Assembly: GCF_002939475.1 (NCBI RefSeq)
Contig: NZ_PKFQ01000001.1
Span: 310,001-374,000, forward strand
From: Streptomyces cinnamoneus
GTDB lineage: Bacteria > Actinomycetota > Actinomycetes > Streptomycetales > Streptomycetaceae
DNA: 64,000 nucleotides
Direction: 5' to 3'
In this document: one piece after another, positions 56,689 through 64,000 of the stretch
How the letters are laid out: every line of letters begins with the position of its first letter
Position numbering within the stretch: the first letter of the stretch is position 1
Program-made: the position numbers and the translations under genes
The notes under the pieces: generated by a model
The model's input: the letters and a program-made list of their open reading frames with translations, nothing else
The model's database searches: none
What the model was told of the DNA's origin: nothing

Positions 56689-56779
56689 GACGTCTTCTTC
56701 CTTCGTCTTCAGTCGTTTCCCTCGGAGTGCTGTCAGAGGGCTGTCCTTGGCGTGGGCGCCGGCCCCGGGCTCGGCGCGG

Positions 56780-57481
56780 TCACCGGCCGGGCTGCCATCC
56801 CTCCGGCAGCGGAGGGAGCTCCCCGTGCGTGACCTTGAGGCCGCCCTGGGTCACCGGTGCGAACGGAGCCGGTGCCATGCACGTCCCGACCCTGGGAGCC
56901 GTGGTCTTGCCGTCGACGATGTCGACGTTGCTGACGCCCCAGTGGAAGCCGAACCGGCCCTTGCCGGGGCCGCCGTTCTTGACGCTGAAGCCGTACCGGG
57001 TCCCGATCTCCCGGGGGTCGGCGGACTTCGTGATGACAGCGGTGAGCGTCGCCGTGTCACCCGCGGTGACCAGGCAGTCGACCGCGGCCTCCGCTCTGCG
57101 GGTCTCCTTCGTCTTGGCCACCCAGTGGGAGAAGGCGACCGTGCCGCGGGCATCGCTGGGCATTCCCTTCGGCAGTTGGTCGACGGGGCGACTGAAGGGC
57201 GCCGCTGTCGCGTCGACGGAGAAGCGGATGTCGTCGTCGGGCGAGTAGGCGTAGAAGATGCGCCCCTCTCCGCTGACCTTGGCGGGACCGGTCTGCTTCT
57301 CCTTGGCGGCCGTCCCGGCCGCCGGTGCCGCATCCGTTCCCGCAGCGTGTGGGGAGGCGGAGGACGACGAGGCGGACGCCGAGGCGACGTGGGACAGGCC
57401 GGTCAGGGCGGCGAACGCCGTCGTCGCGGCCACCGCCCCGACGGTGATCCGGCGACGCGGAGTGGAGAGGATGCCGGGCAT
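56780..57481 (-). CDS. Hypothetical secreted protein
   Basis: 233 residues, ATG 57481 behind AAGGAG; a longer frame lacks this site. Signal peptide (to about residue 34), a Ser/Ala/Thr-rich linker, then a domain of about 160 residues with Cys pairs (AVDCLVTAG, VGTCMAPAP), IFYAYSPDDDIRFSVDA and HWGVSNVDIVDG, giving a beta-rich secreted domain. Family not recognised. It is divergent from a two-component system, with palindromes between, so it may be a target of that system. Confidence 0.65.
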   Translation of the reverse strand: MPGILSTPRRRITVGAVAATTAFAALTGLSHVASASASSSSASPHAAGTDAAPAAGTAAKEKQTGPAKVSGEGRIFYAYSPDDDIRFSVDATAAPFSRPVDQLPKGMPSDARGTVAFSHWVAKTKETRRAEAAVDCLVTAGDTATLTAVITKSADPREIGTRYGFSVKNGGPGKGRFGFHWGVSNVDIVDGKTTAPRVGTCMAPAPFAPVTQGGLKVTHGELPPLPEGWQPGR

Positions 57482-57585
57482 GGCGAGCTCCTTCGATCGA
57501 TCGGACGGGCCGCTGTCGGCGGCCGTTGTCCCGGTGACGTGCTCCACTCTCGTTGCGCGGGCCCGGTCCGGACCATCTGCCGATC

Positions 57586-57668
57586 AGCGGATCTCCGGCC
57601 GTCGTGATCCGCTCGCCTCTGCCGTTCGGCAGAGGAAGGGCGCGGCGTCCCGCCCGTAGGATCAAGGA
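57586..57668 (+). promoter_or_regulatory. Two palindromes and a -10 box before the two-component operon
   Basis: An inverted repeat (AGCGGATC 57586-57593 with GATCCGCT 57606-57613), a perfect 18-base palindrome CTCTGCCGTTCGGCAGAG (57617-57634), and TAGGAT (57657-57662) seven bases before GTG 57669. The second palindrome ends at the expected -35 position, a natural operator site. With the -10 this close to the GTG, the transcript is probably leaderless. Confidence 0.62.
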
Positions 57669-59006
57669 GTGGGGACGATCAAGAACTTCGGACGCCGGGA
57701 AGCGATCCCGGCCGTGGCCGCCGCTTTGACGGGATGTGCGGCCGTCGGCGCCGTCGCCGTGACGCGTGGTGGCGTGACGCAGCCCTACGGGGCCCTGTCC
57801 GCGATCGCCGCCGCCACCGTGCTGCTGTGGGTCCTGGCAGGCTGGCCGCGCTCAACCGAACGCCTCGGCGGGCCGCTCGCGCTCGCCGGAGTCCTGTCCC
57901 TGGCCGTCACCGTGGGGGCTGAGCCGCCCACGACGACCGGGGAGTCGTGGGTGCGGCTCGTGGAAGTCGCCGTCCTGCTGGTGCTCCTGGTGGTCGCGGC
58001 CCGCTGGGTGCCGCCGCCCCGCGCGGTGGCGGCGGGCGCACCGGCGGCCACGGCGGTGGCGACGTGGTCGCTGCCGTTGATGCCGGCGCCGTCCGTGTTG
58101 ACGCTGGCGGGCGCGGCGGCGTTCTGGTCCCTGCCCGTGCTGGGTGCGGTGGTGGTCGGGGGCTACCCCCGTCTGATGGAGCACCGCAGGCGCCGTCTGG
58201 TCGTCGAGACCCGGCGCTCGCAGCAGCTCGAACTCGCCCGTGACCTGCACGACTTCGTTGCCCACGACGTCAGTGGGATCGTGGCGCAGGCACAGGCCGC
58301 TCGTTTCGTGGCCGAGACCGACCCCGCGCGGGCGTTGCCGGCGCTGGAGCGCATCGAGGCGGCGGGGCTCAACGCGTTGGCGTCCATGGACCGCATGGTG
58401 AAGACCCTTCACGAGGCGGACGGCGCCGATGCCCGGCCGGTGGGCACGGGCGGCGTCGAACCCCTGCCCGGTGTGGACCAGCTCCCCGGCCTCGTCGCAC
58501 GGTTCTCCTCGGCCGACCTCTCGCAGACGGCTCGCCTCGGCGTCGCGGCGGGCGCCACCGACGGCCTCTCACGGACGGCCGGTTCGACGGCCTACCGGAC
58601 GGTCGTCGAGGCCCTCACCAACGTCCGCCGTCACGCCCCCGGCGCCTCACGCGTCGACGTGGCCCTCACCCGTGTCCGTACCACCGACGGTGCGTCAGCC
58701 CTGGAGGTCTCGGTCGTCGACGATGGTGGGGCCGGGAAGCGGGCCGGCACCCGTACGGCCCTCCGCCGGGAGCGGGAGGGGCACGGCGGGCGCGGTCTGA
58801 ACGGCCTGCGCGAGCGCGTACGGGCCGCCGGCGGCACACTGGTCTACGGGCCGCACGGTGACGGCTGGCGCGTGACCGCCGTCCTGCCGCTGACGCCGGA
58901 ACCCCTGTCGCAGGAACCTCCGACGCCGGAACCACCGGCGCCGGAGCCGCTGCCCTCCGGGCCGAAGCGGACGACGTCGCCGGCCCTGACCGAGCAGCCG
59001 TCGTGA
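57669..59006 (+). CDS. NarL-family sensor histidine kinase
   Basis: 445 residues from GTG 57669. AAGGA touches the start and a -10 box lies just ahead, so a leaderless start fits. Four to five membrane segments in the first 165 residues have almost no external loop, so sensing is within or at the membrane. HisKA_3 has LARDLHDFVAHDVSGIV with the phospho-His, then a HATPase domain with EALTNVRRHAPGA (N box) and GHGGRGLNGLRERV (G box). A Pro/Glu-rich tail follows. It overlaps the response-regulator gene (GTGA). Confidence 0.9.
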   Translation: MGTIKNFGRREAIPAVAAALTGCAAVGAVAVTRGGVTQPYGALSAIAAATVLLWVLAGWPRSTERLGGPLALAGVLSLAVTVGAEPPTTTGESWVRLVEVAVLLVLLVVAARWVPPPRAVAAGAPAATAVATWSLPLMPAPSVLTLAGAAAFWSLPVLGAVVVGGYPRLMEHRRRRLVVETRRSQQLELARDLHDFVAHDVSGIVAQAQAARFVAETDPARALPALERIEAAGLNALASMDRMVKTLHEADGADARPVGTGGVEPLPGVDQLPGLVARFSSADLSQTARLGVAAGATDGLSRTAGSTAYRTVVEALTNVRRHAPGASRVDVALTRVRTTDGASALEVSVVDDGGAGKRAGTRTALRREREGHGGRGLNGLRERVRAAGGTLVYGPHGDGWRVTAVLPLTPEPLSQEPPTPEPPAPEPLPSGPKRTTSPALTEQPS

Positions 59007-59701
59007 CCAACGCGCCCACCCGCATCCTGCTGGCCGACGACCAGGACGACGTCCGCAGCGGATTCCGCCTCGTACTCGACTCGCAGCCCGACATGACCGT
59101 CGTCGGTGAGGCCGCCGACGGAGCCACCGCGCTCGATCTGGCGTCGCGGCTCCGGCCGGACGTCGTCCTGGCCGACATCCGGATGCCGCACCTCGACGGC
59201 CTGGAACTCACCCGGCGTCTCGCCGGACCCGGGTCCGCGTGCCCCACCCGCGTGATCGTCGTGACGACCTTCGACCTGGACGACTACGTGCACACCGCGT
59301 TGCACAACGGCGCCAGCGGATTCCTCCTCAAGCGCTCCGGGCCGGCCCTGCTGATCGAGGGCGTCAGGGCCGCGATGGCCGGCGACGCGCTCATCAGCCC
59401 CCAGATCACCGTCCGGCTCCTGCGCCGGCTCACCGCGACGCCGTCGCCCCGCCCCGCCGCCGGCCCGCCGGGAGGGACGCCCCCGGACCCGCTCACCGAC
59501 CGGGAACGCGAGATCGTCCGCCTCATCGCGCGCGGCCACACCAACGCCCGGATCGCCGCCGAGCTCTTCATCTCGCCGGGGACGGCGAAGACCCACATCG
59601 CCAACATCCAGACCAAGTTGAAGACCGGCAACCGCGTCGGCATCGCGGCGTGGGCCTGGAAGACGGGGCTCGCCACCCCCGAGCCGTACGACGAACCGTA
59701 G
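59003..59701 (+). CDS. LuxR/NarL-family response regulator
   Basis: 232 residues, GTG 59003 overlapping the kinase stop. Receiver domain with acidic pair ADDQDD, phospho-acceptor Asp in VVLADIRMPHLDGLE and the conserved Lys in FLLKRSG; after a Pro-rich linker a LuxR helix-turn-helix (LTDREREIVRLIARGHTNAR, then IAAELFISPGTAKTHIANI). It should bind DNA when phosphorylated by the coupled kinase. The palindromes upstream of the operon are candidate sites for autoregulation. Confidence 0.93.
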   Translation: MTNAPTRILLADDQDDVRSGFRLVLDSQPDMTVVGEAADGATALDLASRLRPDVVLADIRMPHLDGLELTRRLAGPGSACPTRVIVVTTFDLDDYVHTALHNGASGFLLKRSGPALLIEGVRAAMAGDALISPQITVRLLRRLTATPSPRPAAGPPGGTPPDPLTDREREIVRLIARGHTNARIAAELFISPGTAKTHIANIQTKLKTGNRVGIAAWAWKTGLATPEPYDEP

Positions 59702-59869
59702 GGCCTGCCCCGGGGATCGGCCGCGCGCCGTCGCGTCTTCCGGGGGCGACCCCACCGGCTACGGCTGCCGGGCGGCGGCCGACGCCCTTGCCGGGGCGGC
59801 GGATCGCGGTCACTGTGGGGGCGTGACCGTCGGGCGCCGGCCGGCCCGTCCCCCGCGTGAGGAGTCAGC

Positions 59870-60682
59870 GTGGAGTCCTTCGTCCTGCCCCACACCGTGC
59901 ACGGTGACGGCCCGCACAAAGTCGTCGCCGTACACGGGTGGTTCGCCGACAGGTCCGCCTTCGACCCGATCCTGCCGGACGTCGACCGGAGCGCGTTCCA
60001 GTACGCCCTGGTCGATCTGCGCGGCTACGGCGAGGCCAAGGACGCGCCGGGCGCGTACACCACCGCCGAGGGGGCCGCCGACGTCCTGGCCGTCGCCGAC
60101 CGGCTGGGCTGGGAGCGGTTCTCGGTGGTCGGGCACTCGATGGGCGGCAGCGTGGCGCAGCGGCTGCTGGCCCTGGCGCCGGACCGGGTGCGCAGGCTCG
60201 TGGGGATCTCCCCCGTCCCCGCCTCGGGGCTTCCGCTGCCGCCGGAACAGTGGGAACTGTTCTCCTCCGCCGCGCACGCCCCCCAGAACCGGCGTGTGAT
60301 CATCGACTTCACGACGGGCGGGAAGCGTCCTGCCGGCTGGCTGGACCGGATGGTGTCACGCTCGCTGGAGCGCAGCGAGGCCAAGGCGTTCCGTGCCTGG
60401 CTCGACTCCTGGGCCGGGGAGGACTTCCACGCCGAGGTCGCGGACTCGACGGTTCCGGCACTGGCGGTCGTGGGGACGCTCGATCCCGCGCTGACGGCCG
60501 ATCTGATGCGGGGGACGTGGCTGCGCTGGTACGCCGACAGCCGGCTCCTCGAGCTGCCGTCGGCGGGGCACTACGCCATGGACGAGACGCCGCTGGAGCT
60601 GATCCGGGCCATGGAGGACTTCCTGCGGGCCGACGGCGACGGGCGGGGGCAGGCGCCGGGGAACGGACCGCGGCCCGCGTGA
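59870..60682 (+). CDS. Alpha/beta hydrolase
   Basis: 270 residues, GTG 59870 with GAGGAG upstream. Canonical fold: AVHGWFADRSAFD (oxyanion HG), ALVDLRGYGEA, nucleophile elbow GHSMGGSVAQ, acid in VVGTLDPALT and His in PSAGHYAMDETP. No signal peptide. It looks like an esterase, lactonase or haloalkane-dehalogenase-like hydrolase; the substrate is open. Its stop overlaps the start of a P450 gene, so hydrolase and P450 are co-translated and likely act in one pathway. Confidence 0.88.
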   Translation: MESFVLPHTVHGDGPHKVVAVHGWFADRSAFDPILPDVDRSAFQYALVDLRGYGEAKDAPGAYTTAEGAADVLAVADRLGWERFSVVGHSMGGSVAQRLLALAPDRVRRLVGISPVPASGLPLPPEQWELFSSAAHAPQNRRVIIDFTTGGKRPAGWLDRMVSRSLERSEAKAFRAWLDSWAGEDFHAEVADSTVPALAVVGTLDPALTADLMRGTWLRWYADSRLLELPSAGHYAMDETPLELIRAMEDFLRADGDGRGQAPGNGPRPA

Positions 60683-62019
60683 CCGGCCCGGTGACCGGCG
60701 CCGCGGAGGCCGGGGTGCCGGACGTCTTCGACCCCCGGATCTACGCCGACGGCCTGCCGCACGCGGCGTACCGGACCCTCCGCGACCGCCACCCGGTGGT
60801 CTGGCAGGAGGAGCACGGGGTGCTCGGCTGGCCCGCCGGACCTGGTTTCTGGGCGGTCACCCGCCACAACGACGTCGTGCGCGTCCTCAAGGACGGGCGT
60901 ACGTACTCCTCCCGTCTCGGGGCGACGCAGATCCGGGACCCCGATCCCGCCGACCTGCCGTTCGTCCGGCGCATGATGCTCAATCAGGACCCGCCGGAGC
61001 ACGGGCGGCTGCGCCGGCTGATCAGCCACGCCTTCACCCCCCGTCGCATCGACCGCTTCGCGGCCGCCGCCCGGGAACGGGCGCGCGGCCTGCTGACAGG
61101 AGCCGTCGACGCGGCTCGCGCCGGGGACGGGGTCTGCGACGTCGTCGCCGCCGTCACGGACGACTTCGCCCTGCTCAACCTCGCCGACCTGCTCGGTGTG
61201 CCGGCCGCCGACCGGGAGCTGCTGCTGGACTGGACCCGGCGCGTCATCGGCTACCAGGACCCGGATGAGTCCGGAGCACCCGCGCCCGGCCCGGGCGGGC
61301 GGCCCGTGGACCCGCGCTCCCCCGCCATGCTGAGCGACATGTTCGGCTACGCCCGGGAGCTGGCCGCCCACAAGCGCCGGCACCCCGGCGACGACGTGAT
61401 GACCGTGCTCGCGTCGCGGACGAGGCCGGGGCAGAGGGAGCCGTCGCAGGTGAAGCCGGAGACGGCCGCATGCGCGTGGGCGGAGCTGGAGACGGCCGAG
61501 CTGGAGATGTCCTTCTTCCTGCTGACCATCGCGGGCAACGACACGGTCCGCAGCGCCGCCCCCGGCGGGCTGTGGGCCCTGGCACGGCATCCTGACGAAT
61601 ACCGCCGGTTGCGCGCGGGGGACGTGGGGACGGCGTCGAGCGTGGAGGAGCTGCTGCGCTGGCACCCGCCGGTGCTCAGCTTCCGCCGTACCGCGGCCCA
61701 CGACACCGAACTGGCCGGCCGGCGCCTGCGCGCGGGCGACAAGGTGGTCGTCTTCCACGGGTCCGCCAACTACGACGAGCGGGTCTTCGCGGCGCCGCAC
61801 CGGCTGGACCTGTCCCGCACCCCCAACCCGCACGTCTCCTTCGGCGACGGACCGCACGTGTGCCTGGGCGCGCACTTCGCCCGGCTGCAGCTACGGGTGC
61901 TCTACGAGGAGACGCGGCGGCTCCTGCCGTCCCTGACGCTCGCAGGGCCGCCGCGGCGGCTCGTGTCGAACTTCATCAACGGGGTGAAGTCGCTTCCGCT
62001 GTACGTCACCGCCGGGTGA
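60679..62019 (+). CDS. Cytochrome P450 (CYP124/125/142-like)
   Basis: 446 residues from GTG 60679, overlapping the hydrolase stop. Heme loop SFGDGPHVCLGAHFARL, ExxR in EELLRW, and a normal I-helix AGNDTVR. DPPEHGRLRRLISHAFTPRRI and the C-terminal NFINGVKSLPL are typical of the CYP124/125/142 group, which hydroxylates terminal methyl carbons of sterols, terpenes or branched lipids. Ferredoxin partners are not encoded nearby. A broken A-rich insertion (about 257-270, ELETAELEMS) is normal length variation before the I-helix. Confidence 0.91.
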   Translation: MTGPVTGAAEAGVPDVFDPRIYADGLPHAAYRTLRDRHPVVWQEEHGVLGWPAGPGFWAVTRHNDVVRVLKDGRTYSSRLGATQIRDPDPADLPFVRRMMLNQDPPEHGRLRRLISHAFTPRRIDRFAAAARERARGLLTGAVDAARAGDGVCDVVAAVTDDFALLNLADLLGVPAADRELLLDWTRRVIGYQDPDESGAPAPGPGGRPVDPRSPAMLSDMFGYARELAAHKRRHPGDDVMTVLASRTRPGQREPSQVKPETAACAWAELETAELEMSFFLLTIAGNDTVRSAAPGGLWALARHPDEYRRLRAGDVGTASSVEELLRWHPPVLSFRRTAAHDTELAGRRLRAGDKVVVFHGSANYDERVFAAPHRLDLSRTPNPHVSFGDGPHVCLGAHFARLQLRVLYEETRRLLPSLTLAGPPRRLVSNFINGVKSLPLYVTAG

Positions 62020-62308
62020 CCGGACCGGAACGAGAGGTCTTCTCCTGCGAGCCCGTGCCGCCCCCGTGACCGCCGGCGGGGTGACCGACGGTGTCGGCTC
62101 TCCCGTGGCATCCGGCGACGGCGGCCGGGCCGGGAGTGTGGGGTGGTGGTGTTCCCGGCAGGCAGCCGGGGCCTCCCTGTTTCGCCCGTGCAGGTGAAGG
62201 GCCTTGTCGGCTTCGCCGGGCGCCAGGACCGCCGCGTGCGGGGGCGGCGGCCCGCCGACCGGACGCCGGCGAGGGTGGCGGCCCGGCCGGCCCGTGACCG
62301 GGAGGCGG

Positions 62309-63268
62309 TCAGCCCGTGGCGCGCAGGGTGCGGCGGGCGGTGGCGCGGAGGTGTTCGAGGACGTCCGCGTCGGCGTCGAGGGTGTAGTCGGTGTCGAGGC
62401 CGGCGAGGGTCTGGGCGATGCGTGGCAGCACGTCGTCCGAGGCGTCGACGCGGCAGGTGCCCTCGTCGAGGGGCTGGACGCGGGTGCCCAGGCCGCGGGT
62501 GCGGGCGCGGACGTGGTCGGCGGAGGCATGGACGGTGGCGACGGCCCGATGACGGGTGGGGGCGGCCGACAGGCGGCCGGCGACGAAGGCGGCCGGGTCG
62601 TCCCCCGGTACCCGGCGGCGCGGGACCCGTCGGCCGGTGGGGGTGGGCTGGGTGATCCGGTCGAGGCGGAAGAGACGCCAGTCGTCCTTGTCGGTGTCGT
62701 GGGCGAGGAGGTACCACAGGCCGCCGGACACGACCAGGTGGCAGGGCTCGGCCCGGCGGGACGCGGCGGTGCCGTGGCGGGTGGTGTAGCCGAAGGTGAG
62801 GACTTCGTGGTCGCGGCAGGCCACGGCGAGGGTGGCCAGGACGGCCGGGTCGGCGCGCGGGCCCCGGGGTTCCCAGGTGATGCCGGCGAGGGAGGTCTGG
62901 AGGGCGGTGACCTGTCCGCGCAGGCGGCGAGGCAGGACCTGTTCGAGCTTGGCCAGGGCCCTGAGGGTGGTCTCCTCGATGCCGGTGAGGCCGCCCGCGG
63001 CCGTCCGCAGGGCGACGGCGATGGCCACGGCCTCGTCGTCGTCCACGAGGAGGGGCGGCAGATCGGCGCCGGCGGCCAGCCGGTAGCCGCCGGCGTGGCC
63101 GCGGGCGCTGTCGACGGGGTAGCCCAGTTCGCGCAGCCGGTCGATGTCGCGGCGGACGGTGCGGACGGTCACGCCGAGCCGTTCGGCCAAGTCGGAGCCG
63201 GACCATTCCCGCCGGGTCTGCAGCAGGGACAGCAGCCGCAGCATGCGGGCGGTCATGTCGCTCGTCAT
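62309..63268 (-). CDS. WYL-domain helix-turn-helix regulator (YafY type)
   Basis: 319 residues, ATG 63268. N-terminal DeoR/HTH_11 winged helix (ARMLRLLSLLQTRREWSGSD, VRTVRRDIDRLRELGYPVD), then a WYL domain (about 140-220; LWYLLAHD, DDWRLFRLDRI) and a WCX-type C-terminal extension. WYL domains sense nucleic acids or small ligands. It is divergent from an F420/NADP-reductase-like gene with a palindrome between, the usual arrangement for a local repressor. A -10-like TAGTGG just ahead suggests a leaderless transcript, since no ribosome site is seen. Confidence 0.88.
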   Translation of the reverse strand: MTSDMTARMLRLLSLLQTRREWSGSDLAERLGVTVRTVRRDIDRLRELGYPVDSARGHAGGYRLAAGADLPPLLVDDDEAVAIAVALRTAAGGLTGIEETTLRALAKLEQVLPRRLRGQVTALQTSLAGITWEPRGPRADPAVLATLAVACRDHEVLTFGYTTRHGTAASRRAEPCHLVVSGGLWYLLAHDTDKDDWRLFRLDRITQPTPTGRRVPRRRVPGDDPAAFVAGRLSAAPTRHRAVATVHASADHVRARTRGLGTRVQPLDEGTCRVDASDDVLPRIAQTLAGLDTDYTLDADADVLEHLRATARRTLRATG

Positions 63269-63272
63269 GACG

Positions 63273-63324
63273 TCCACTATGCACGGGTCAAAGGACACAG
63301 CCTGTCCTGAAAGCCTCCTAGTGT
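63273..63324. promoter_or_regulatory. Divergent promoter region with palindromic operator
   Basis: AGGACA (63292-63297) and TGTCCT (63303-63308) form an inverted repeat with a 5-base spacer. It lies at the expected -35 of both directions: -10 candidates are TAGTGT (63319-63324, rightward) and TAGTGG (63278-63273, leftward). A regulator bound here could control both the WYL gene and its divergent neighbour. Confidence 0.65.
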
Positions 63325-63359
63325 GGATCTGTCCGCAGTAATAAAGCAGGAGGTTTCCC

Positions 63360-64000
63360 ATGAAAATCACGGTTCTTGGTACCGGTGGCGGTGGTCGCGC
63401 CCACGCCGCCAAGCTCCTTGGGCTCGGCCACGACGTCTACGTCGGCACCCGCGACCCCGAGGCCACGCTGGCCCGCACGGAGCCCGACATGATGGGCAAC
63501 CCGCCCTACGGCCGGTGGCTCGCCGACCACCCCGGCATTCAGCTGCGCACCTTCGGCGAGGCCGCGGCCGCCGCGGACTCGCTGGTCGTGGGCGGCATCG
63601 ACGGCCACAACGCCGTCGCCGCCCTGTCCTCCGTTGCCGACCAGCTCGCGGGCAAGACGCTCGTCGACTACGCCGTGCCGTACGTCTACAACCCCCAGGT
63701 CGAGCACCCCTGGCCGACCCCGTGGGGGATCATGCCGAAGCTCGACCCCTGTGACGTGGACAGTCTCGGCGAGCGGATCCAGCGCGCCCTTCCCCGGACC
63801 AAGGTCGTCAAGTCCTTCGTCACCCAGGAGCAGGAGACCGTCGTCAACCCCGCGATCGTCGGGGGCGGCGACCACACCATGTTCGTCGCCGGTGACCACG
63901 ACGACGCCAAGCGGCAGGTCACGGAGCTGCTGAAGGACTACGGCTGGACCGACGTCCTCGATCTCGGCCCCCTCGTGTGCGCCCGCGGCATGGAGATGTA
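63360..64000 (+). CDS. F420/NADP-reductase-like NAD(P)-binding protein (3' end outside window)
   Basis: At least 213 residues, open to the window edge; ATG 63360 behind AGGAGG. The start MKITVLGTGGGGRAHAAKL is a Rossmann loop in which the normal GTGNMG becomes GTGGGG; VYVGTRDPE closes beta-2 with an Arg that favours NADP. The layout (LVVGGIDGH, GKTLVDYAVPYVYN, VVKSFVTQEQETVVNP, FVAGDHDDAK) matches the NADPH:F420 oxidoreductase superfamily of small reductases. It is under probable control of the divergent WYL regulator. Confidence 0.82.
   Translation, partial: MKITVLGTGGGGRAHAAKLLGLGHDVYVGTRDPEATLARTEPDMMGNPPYGRWLADHPGIQLRTFGEAAAAADSLVVGGIDGHNAVAALSSVADQLAGKTLVDYAVPYVYNPQVEHPWPTPWGIMPKLDPCDVDSLGERIQRALPRTKVVKSFVTQEQETVVNPAIVGGGDHTMFVAGDHDDAKRQVTELLKDYGWTDVLDLGPLVCARGMEM

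Overview
The window is chromosomal DNA of a Streptomyces-type actinomycete. GC content is very high, almost every codon ends in G or C, GTG starts are common, genes are often coupled through ATGA/GTGA overlaps, and the protein families are typical of the genus (Pls-type synthetase, ANTAR/SpoIIE phosphatase, poly-HAMP kinase, DUF4360, SLT hydrolases, Tat-exported enzymes). I see no rRNA, tRNA, CRISPR array, transposase or phage gene.

Layout. 1-4756: the 3' part of a Pls/PosA-type membrane NRPS, coupled to a Tat-exported M1 peptidase (a polymer synthetase/hydrolase pair). 4889-7665: an imine-reductase-like enzyme divergent from a P450 whose I-helix is unusual. 7738-16122: a TerD-CAP-CAP fusion, asparagine synthetase, a small hypothetical protein, a GMC oxidoreductase, a DUF5996 protein and a secreted alpha/beta hydrolase. 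16343-23468: a promoter, a membrane NACHT NTPase, an ECF-like sigma factor, an unknown protein and two ROK proteins, closed by a terminator. This is the best candidate for an undescribed signalling or defence system. 23567-24274: an RraA-like protein. 24342-34409: a dedicated type II fatty-acid-like biosynthetic locus (phosphopantetheinyl transferase, branched-chain aminotransferase with a TTA codon, acyl-CoA ligase, hotdog thioesterase, alpha/beta hydrolase, FabH, FabI, FabF, ACP, radical SAM enzyme, ferritin-like di-iron protein), followed by about 1.1 kb without a convincing gene.

35497-43520: secreted proteins (metalloprotease-FN3-ricin, an anchored protein, a Pro/Ala/Gly repeat protein, two DUF4360 paralogues) and a PLP lysine/arginine/ornithine decarboxylase. 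43630-53237: PRC-barrel proteins, a 48-residue membrane peptide, an ANTAR-GAF-PAS-SpoIIE phosphatase, a 1431-residue poly-HAMP hybrid kinase (TTA codon at position 48) and a YihY/BrkB membrane protein. 53395-55928: an almost perfect duplication of an SLT hydrolase gene with its leader, flanking an ogt gene. Each leader holds mutually exclusive hairpins, one of them a U-tracted terminator, so attenuation is likely. 56131-64000: a membrane protein, a secreted protein divergent from a NarL-type two-component system with palindromes at its promoter, a hydrolase-P450 pair, and a WYL regulator divergent from an F420/NADP-reductase-like gene cut by the window edge, with a palindromic operator between them.

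Starts, domains and motifs were read by eye from the sequence. Family names rest on remembered consensus motifs, not on database searches.
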